From CAYRIF01 sp964424205 (GTDB lineage Bacteria; Bacteroidota; Bacteroidia; Cytophagales; Cyclobacteriaceae), in NCBI GenBank assembly GCA_964424205.1, contig CAYRIF010000102.1, positions 1-11,615 of the forward strand: DNA of 11,615 nucleotides, read 5' to 3'. This document shows, piece by piece, positions 7,345 through 11,615 of this stretch. The translations under genes and the position numbers were made by a program. The notes beneath the pieces are model-generated. The model was not told the origin of the DNA and made no database searches. It worked only from the letters and a program-made list of their open reading frames with translations. Every line of letters starts with the position of its first letter. The first letter of the stretch is position 1.

Positions 7345-7373
7345 TTGATTTTAGAACATTTTAACTAAATTGC
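7345..7373 (+). promoter_or_regulatory. Possible weak promoter of the H1-like gene
   Basis: TTG (7345-7347) lies 18 bases before TAAATTGC (7366-7373), a partial match to TAnnTTTG. A start near 7380 would give a leader of about 38 very AT-rich bases before the ATG at 7418. The -7 match is imperfect, so this is tentative. Confidence 0.3.
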
Positions 7374-7417
7374 CAACAATTAAATAAATAATAATATTAA
7401 TATTAAAACTAACAATT

Positions 7418-7591
7418 ATGAGTGAATACACTAAACTACAGCGCTTGGTAGCATCATTAGAAGATGATTTTGATAAATTCTACGATAAAGGAAACAATGC
7501 TGCTGGTACAAGAGTAAGAAAAGGCATGCAAGAAATGAAAAATCTAGCACAAGAAATCAGAATTGACGTTCAGAAGAAAAAAAATAGCTAG
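7418..7591 (+). CDS. Small histone H1-like (Hc1-type) protein
   Basis: A 57-residue gene between two larger ones. The protein is almost entirely amphipathic helix, with 12 Lys/Arg and 9 Asp/Glu, a central GNNAAGTRVRKGMQEMKNLA segment (25-44) and a basic end QKKKNS. This resembles the short Bacteroidota proteins annotated as histone H1-like, and more distantly the N-terminal part of chlamydial Hc1, which also has a GNKAA-xRVR pattern. The likely role is binding DNA non-specifically in the nucleoid, but the modest net charge leaves that as inference. Evidence that it is real: good start with an A-rich upstream, family-like sequence, a promoter-like region before it and a strong hairpin 28 bases after its stop. 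It could be expressed with the oxoamine synthase 101 bases upstream by read-through. Confidence 0.8.
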   Translation: MSEYTKLQRLVASLEDDFDKFYDKGNNAAGTRVRKGMQEMKNLAQEIRIDVQKKKNS

Positions 7592-7619
7592 TTTACGAAC
7601 AACAAAGATATTTTTAAAG

Positions 7620-7656
7620 AAAAGGCATCTGTCCGCTTTGCGGGTAGATGCCTTTT
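7620..7656 (+). terminator. Strong hairpin, probable terminator of the H1-like gene
   Basis: AAAAGGCATCT (7620-7630) pairs exactly with AGATGCCTTTT (7646-7656). The stem continues through two G-T wobbles and CCGC/GCGG to a TTT loop (7637-7639), about 17 base pairs in all. An A-rich run precedes it and TTTT closes it. The T-tract is short (then ATAG), so termination may be leaky, and the hairpin ends only 18 bases before the next start codon. It may therefore also act as an attenuator or mRNA-processing stem. Confidence 0.8.
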
Positions 7657-7674
7657 ATAGTTATAAGTAAAAAG

Positions 7675-8919
7675 ATGAAAAGGGTTTTGTTTTTTATGCT
7701 GTTTTTGTTTGTTGCAAATTTGCTGCAAGCACAAAAACCTGTATGTAAAATCCAATTCTATGGGCTAAAGAAAACGAAGGAAACATATGTAAGAAAATTC
7801 ATTTTCCTAAAGGAAGGTATAGAATTTAATAAGATACAGTTAGCGCATGATGTCCAGACCTTAAGAAATTTAAATATGTTTTTGCATGTAAAAGCAAATG
7901 CCATTGATAGCCGTGAGGGTGTTGTGATTACCTATCAACTCGAGGAGGCACTGTCTATTTTACCAATTATCAATTTTGGGGGAATCAAAGATAATTTTTG
8001 GTTTCAGCTTGGTGTGACAGAACTAAACTGGCATGGAAAAGGAAAGGAAATTGGTGGCTACTATCGTTATGATCAAAAGCATTCCTTTCAAATATTCCAA
8101 AAAACACCCTATATAAACTCATCAAAATGGGGCTATGGGGTTAGCCTTGCAAAATTTTCTTCTATAGAACCGATTACCATCAATGGAGAAGTCATTGATT
8201 ACAATTTTGATAATTATACCTTGGAGATATTGCCACGGTATGAGTTTGTCTATGGCAACGATATTCAATTCGGGTTTGCGCTGCTTGGTGAAAGATATGA
8301 ACCCATTGTAGCAGAAAACAGCCTGTTAAAACCATTCTCAAAAAAGAAAGTTATTTTTAAAGTAGTACATAACTTAAATAAGATTGATTATTTCTACCAA
8401 TATTTAGAGGGCTTTTCAAACAGGATTTTTGCAGAAACGGTATTGACATTTAATTCTGATGCGTTCTTTTGGAAAATTACCAATGAGTTTAAATTTTTTA
8501 AGCGTGTAGGAGGAAAAGGGAATTTGGCAACGCGAGCTCGTTTGGGAATAGCTACCAGCAATGGTAGCCCTTTTGCGCCATTTGTTTTAGATAGTTATAT
8601 CAATATTAGGGGGGTCGGCAACAAAGTGGCACGTGGCTCGGGCGAATTGGTACTTAATTTGGAATACAGACAAACATTGTTGGATAATGATGTTTTCGCC
8701 ATCCAAGGCGTCGTGTTTAGTGATATTGGTTCTTGGCGTGGCATCGGAGAAAAAATTAACTCACTGTTTGAAAAAGATGGATTTAAAACTTTTTCGGGCA
8801 TTGGAACAAGATTGTATTCTAAAAAAATTTACAACTTGATATTACGAATTGACTATGCGGTGAACTTAAAAAACAAGAATGAAAGAGGTTTTGTTTTCGG
8901 CGTGCGGCAGTATTTTTAA
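7675..8919 (+). CDS. Small Omp85/BamA-TamA family outer membrane protein
   Basis: Outer membrane protein of 414 residues. A signal peptide (1-20, ending LLQAQ) is followed by what looks like one POTRA domain (about 22-94; strands KIQFYG and VVITYQLEE around helices) and a beta-barrel (about 97-414). Barrel marks are the IRGVG motif (311-315), matching the conserved (V/I)RG loop-6 element of Omp85 proteins, a strand-rich composition with repeated Gly/aromatic alternation, and a C-terminal strand ending FGVRQYF with terminal Phe, the BAM recognition signal. BamA has five POTRA domains, so this is a minimal relative and not BamA itself. It may insert or export an unknown partner protein or lipid. 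I moved the start to ATG 7675: an upstream in-frame ATG at 7648 lies within the hairpin stem and would prepend nine residues to a normal signal peptide. No clear promoter is visible between hairpin and start. The gene converges on the minus-strand pair 25 bases downstream. Confidence 0.85.
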   Translation: MKRVLFFMLFLFVANLLQAQKPVCKIQFYGLKKTKETYVRKFIFLKEGIEFNKIQLAHDVQTLRNLNMFLHVKANAIDSREGVVITYQLEEALSILPIINFGGIKDNFWFQLGVTELNWHGKGKEIGGYYRYDQKHSFQIFQKTPYINSSKWGYGVSLAKFSSIEPITINGEVIDYNFDNYTLEILPRYEFVYGNDIQFGFALLGERYEPIVAENSLLKPFSKKKVIFKVVHNLNKIDYFYQYLEGFSNRIFAETVLTFNSDAFFWKITNEFKFFKRVGGKGNLATRARLGIATSNGSPFAPFVLDSYINIRGVGNKVARGSGELVLNLEYRQTLLDNDVFAIQGVVFSDIGSWRGIGEKINSLFEKDGFKTFSGIGTRLYSKKIYNLILRIDYAVNLKNKNERGFVFGVRQYF

Positions 8920-8944
8920 CATGCTTAGCTGCCTCAGGAGAAGA

Positions 8945-9466
8945 TCACCGTAGTGCTTTAACAAAACCATAAAGCTGTTCCAAAAATACTTGAAATCCAT
9001 CCTCTTTTTTAGTTTTGAACATCAATTCATAAAATGAATCTTTGCCTTCTTGGTAAATTCCCACCCTACATTTAGCTTGACTTTTTGCCAAAGCATGTTC
9101 CATAAATAGTCCTAAAGATGTATCTAAATGAAAAACGTAATCAAACTTTTTTTGTACGAATGCATTTAATGACTGCGAGGTTATTTTTCCAAAGAGAGAA
9201 AACTCTTTTTTTGTAAAATAATCAAAAACAAAATCATAATTTTCCTTCCCAGTCCCGAGCAAACAAAGTACTTCTACTTCTTTTCCATCTGCTTTAAGTT
9301 TCTTGATGAAGTTTCGAACTTCCGTGTGTTTTATTCTATTGGTAACAGTGAATATGATGCCTATTTGTTGTGCCTCATTGTAATTGACACTCGTGCGTTT
9401 AACATTACTTTTTTTTAGTATTTTTTTAGTGCTGTGATTGATGAACTTTTTGGTAAGAAATAACAT
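8945..9466 (-). CDS. DUF6913-like small protein, unknown function
   Basis: Protein of 173 residues without signal peptide or membrane helix. A Lys-rich N-terminus (1-25) precedes an alpha/beta pattern: strand IGIIFTVT (about 36-43), helix HTEVRNFIKKLKADGK, strand VEVLCLLG, later FDYVFHLDTS and CRVGIYQEG. The layout resembles the Bacteroidota family DUF6913, which I name from memory of its pattern; no catalytic motif is evident. Its ATG shares one base with the ligA stop (TAATG), so it is probably translationally coupled to ligA. No enzyme role can be inferred from this, but cotranscription with DNA ligase is likely. The stop is 25 bases from the stop of the convergent barrel gene, with no obvious terminator between them. 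Confidence 0.75.
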   Translation of the reverse strand: MLFLTKKFINHSTKKILKKSNVKRTSVNYNEAQQIGIIFTVTNRIKHTEVRNFIKKLKADGKEVEVLCLLGTGKENYDFVFDYFTKKEFSLFGKITSQSLNAFVQKKFDYVFHLDTSLGLFMEHALAKSQAKCRVGIYQEGKDSFYELMFKTKKEDGFQVFLEQLYGFVKALR

Positions 9467-11481
9467 TACGCTTTATTAATCATTGCTATAAAATCATTTT
9501 CAGAAATAATATTGACCCCAAGTTTTTCTGCCTTGGCTAACTTGGAAGGGCCCATCTTATCTCCTGCGACAAGATAGTCAACTTTTTTGGAAATCGCAGA
9601 AATTAATTTTCCACCATTCTTCTTGATTGTTTTTTTAATTTCATCCCTGCTGAAATGTTCAAACACTCCGGAGATTACAAACGATTTATTTTCAAGGAGA
9701 TTACTATCTAATAAAAGGTTCTCTTCTTTGACTATGAATTGCAAACCAGCTGCTTTTAATTTGTCAATGAGTTGAACATTATCGGCGTCAGCAAAAAACT
9801 TAATAACACTTTCGGCAATGCTATCACCTATTTCGGGCACGTCAATTAACGCTTCAAAACTTGCTCGAGATAAAGCATCTATGTTTTTGAAATGTTGGGC
9901 TAGTTTCTCGGCTACTGTTTTCCCTACAAATCGTATGCCTAGTGCAAATAATACTCGCTCAAAACCAATTTTTTTCGAAGCTTCAATGCCTTTCAATATA
10001 TTTTCTGTGGATAGTTCTTTAAATCCCTCTAACTGAAATATGTCATCAAAAGTTAATGTGTAAAAATCTGCGGGATTATTTAATAGCCCTTTGTTGAAAA
10101 GTAACGCGATGGTTCTTTCTCCTATAGAGTCAATGTCCATAGCATGGCGCATAATAAAATGCTGAATTCTTCCTTTGATTTGTGGAGGACACCCTTTTTC
10201 ATTGGGGCAGTAGTGGTTTGCCTCTCCTTCATTTCGAACCAGCAGTGTATTGCATTCCGGGCAGTTTGATATATACATGATTGGTTTACTGCCTGCTGTC
10301 CTTTTTGTGATGTCTACACCTGTAATTTTAGGAATAATCTCCCCTCCTTTTTCTACGAAAACGGTGTCATTTATATGGAGTTTTAGTCGTTCAATTTCAT
10401 TGGCATTGTGTAGTGAAGCCCTTTTGACGGTAGTGCCAGCAAGGGAAACAGGGGTTAGATTTGCGACTGGCGTAATGGCGCCTGTCCGACCTACCTGGTA
10501 GCTGATGGAATTTAGGATTGTAGCGGCACTTTCAGATTTATATTTGAATGAAATAGCCCACCGCGGGTTTTTAGAAGTAAAGCCAAGTTGCTCTTGCTGT
10601 TGGTATGAATTTACTTTGATGACAATCCCATCGGTTTCTAATGGTAAGTCAAATCTTTTTGTTTCCCACTTCTTGATATAAGCAATCACAGCATCTATGT
10701 TGTTGCATTTTTGGTAGGTTGGTGATACATTGAAACCCCAACGCACCAGATGTTCTAATGCTTCTTCATGGGTTTCAATGGTTAGCTTTTCACCCAAAAG
10801 GCTGTATAAATAACAGTCTAATTTGCGAGAAGCTACAATGCTTGAATCTTTCATTTTTAGACTCCCTGAAGCAGTATTTCTAGGGTTTGCTAATAGTTGT
10901 TCGCCAATACCTTCTCGCTCGGCGTTGAGCTCCTTAAACACTTTCAAGGGCATAAATACTTCGCCTCTTATTTCAAATTCAGCAGGAATATTATCTGATT
11001 TAACACTTAAAGGCAGTGTTTTTATGGTCTTTGCATTGGCAGTGATATCGTCTCCTTTCACACCATCACCTCTTGTAACAGCCGTTGTTAATACTCCATT
11101 TTCGTAGGTGACGCTCAGTGCTACGCCATCAAATTTCATTTCGCAGATATACTCATAAGTTTGTCCTTCCAAACCTTTGGCAACGCGCTTGTCAAAATCA
11201 TAGAGTTCTTCTGGGGAATAGGTATTTCCCAAAGAAAGCATGGGATATTTGTGCACAACCGTCTTGAATTTTTTGGTAATGGTACCACCCACACGTTGGG
11301 TAGGGGAGTCTTTTTTCTTTAGTTCAGGGAACGTCTTCTCTAGGTCAATTAATTCATTTAATAATTGGTCAAAATCATAATCAGAAATTTCGGAAGTATC
11401 CTTTTGGTAATAAAGTTCATTGTAGTGTTGAACTCTTTGGCTTAGGGCTTCGATTTTTTGCTGTGCGTCTTCTTTGGTCAT
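9466..11481 (-). CDS. ligA: NAD-dependent DNA ligase LigA
   Basis: Full-length ligase of 671 residues, the normal size. It seals nicks in duplex DNA during replication and repair, using NAD+ to adenylate an active-site lysine. Domains in order: Ia NAD-binding part (HYNELYY...SDYDFDQL, about 19-40); adenylation domain with the KFDG motif, Lys116 being the adenylated residue, and downstream motifs TRGDGVKGDD (136-145), EIRGEVFM (170-177) and DGIVIKVN (284-291); OB fold (about 325-395) with GRTGAITPVA; a four-cysteine zinc finger (Cys407, 410, 425, 431); helix-hairpin-helix repeats (about 440-580); and a C-terminal BRCT domain (about 592-671) with the NGGK turn. Nothing essential is missing. The ATG at 11481 gives the standard N-terminus. 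A -7 element lies 18 bases upstream, and the downstream gene overlaps its stop by one base. Confidence 0.98.
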   Translation of the reverse strand: MTKEDAQQKIEALSQRVQHYNELYYQKDTSEISDYDFDQLLNELIDLEKTFPELKKKDSPTQRVGGTITKKFKTVVHKYPMLSLGNTYSPEELYDFDKRVAKGLEGQTYEYICEMKFDGVALSVTYENGVLTTAVTRGDGVKGDDITANAKTIKTLPLSVKSDNIPAEFEIRGEVFMPLKVFKELNAEREGIGEQLLANPRNTASGSLKMKDSSIVASRKLDCYLYSLLGEKLTIETHEEALEHLVRWGFNVSPTYQKCNNIDAVIAYIKKWETKRFDLPLETDGIVIKVNSYQQQEQLGFTSKNPRWAISFKYKSESAATILNSISYQVGRTGAITPVANLTPVSLAGTTVKRASLHNANEIERLKLHINDTVFVEKGGEIIPKITGVDITKRTAGSKPIMYISNCPECNTLLVRNEGEANHYCPNEKGCPPQIKGRIQHFIMRHAMDIDSIGERTIALLFNKGLLNNPADFYTLTFDDIFQLEGFKELSTENILKGIEASKKIGFERVLFALGIRFVGKTVAEKLAQHFKNIDALSRASFEALIDVPEIGDSIAESVIKFFADADNVQLIDKLKAAGLQFIVKEENLLLDSNLLENKSFVISGVFEHFSRDEIKKTIKKNGGKLISAISKKVDYLVAGDKMGPSKLAKAEKLGVNIISENDFIAMINKA

Positions 11482-11498
11482 GTGCTATTTAAAAGTAC

Positions 11499-11506
11499 CA
11501 AATTTA
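11499..11506 (-). promoter_or_regulatory. Putative ligA promoter -7 element
   Basis: The minus strand reads TAAATTTG, an exact TAnnTTTG match and the same octamer as at the smc promoter. Transcription would start near 11493, giving a leader of about 12 bases. There is no clear TTG at the -33 distance. Confidence 0.5.
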
Positions 11507-11563
11507 AGAAAAAATAAAAGAAGATGCGGGTGTTTTGCTTTATTCGTTTTGTGATATTAACTA

Positions 11564-11615
11564 GGGTCTGCTGAAAAAGTCCCAAGTGCGTCAGCTACGA
11601 GTAGACAAAGCGAAG
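11564..11615. mobile_element. Possible end of an insertion sequence (partial)
   Basis: From 11564 the sequence reads GGGTCTGCTGAAAAAGTCCC, which resembles the terminal inverted repeats of transposase-carrying elements (GGGTCTG-TGAAAAA type; IS1182-like elements come to mind from memory). It directly follows CTAG (11561-11564, sharing one G) in TTAACTAG, which could be a short palindromic target. No transposase frame is visible because the window ends 52 bases in. The other end cannot be seen, so family and completeness are unknown, and it could instead be a solo remnant or MITE-like repeat. Confidence 0.4.

Noticed and set aside
7648..7674. ATG giving a nine-residue longer Omp85-type protein
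   Set aside because: It falls within the descending arm of the hairpin, and the extension precedes a complete, normal signal peptide starting at 7675.

Overview
The window looks like chromosomal core DNA from a member of the Bacteroidota, probably in or near the Cytophagales. The supporting signs are AT-rich spacers, several exact matches to the phylum's unusual -7 promoter element TAnnTTTG, mostly no Shine-Dalgarno before starts, an SMC with the 'IIELKM' motif I associate with this phylum, a small histone-H1-like protein and a Bacteroidota-type alpha-oxoamine synthase. I see no rRNA, tRNA, CRISPR array or complete insertion sequence.

Layout: positions 1-309 appear non-coding. The chromosome condensation ATPase gene smc lies on the minus strand (310-3846). 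A 58-bp divergent spacer carries a promoter for each direction and leads into a rightward block: a small single-pass membrane protein (3905-4414), a DUF4349 lipoprotein (4507-5355), an exported rhodanese-like protein (5365-5922), an alpha-oxoamine synthase with its own strong promoter (6066-7316), a 57-residue H1-like protein (7418-7591), a strong hairpin, and a small Omp85-family outer membrane protein (7675-8919). This block converges on a leftward pair: the DNA ligase gene ligA (9466-11481), then, with a TAATG stop/start overlap, a small protein resembling DUF6913 (8945-9466). The last 52 bases, upstream of ligA, resemble the end of an insertion sequence cut by the window edge.

How the genes fit together: the two ends are housekeeping chromosome genes (SMC, NAD-dependent ligase), and the middle is mostly envelope-related (lipoprotein, exported rhodanese, a lipid-type condensing enzyme, an Omp85 barrel). 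The alpha-oxoamine synthase is the most interesting gene. Its family includes serine palmitoyltransferase and the cysteate acyltransferase of sulfonolipid synthesis, and sequence reading alone does not settle its substrate.

I did not find convincing evidence for an undescribed multi-gene system. The points worth a second look are the substrate of the oxoamine synthase, the hairpin directly before the barrel gene, a likely leaderless mRNA at 3905 and the possible IS end.
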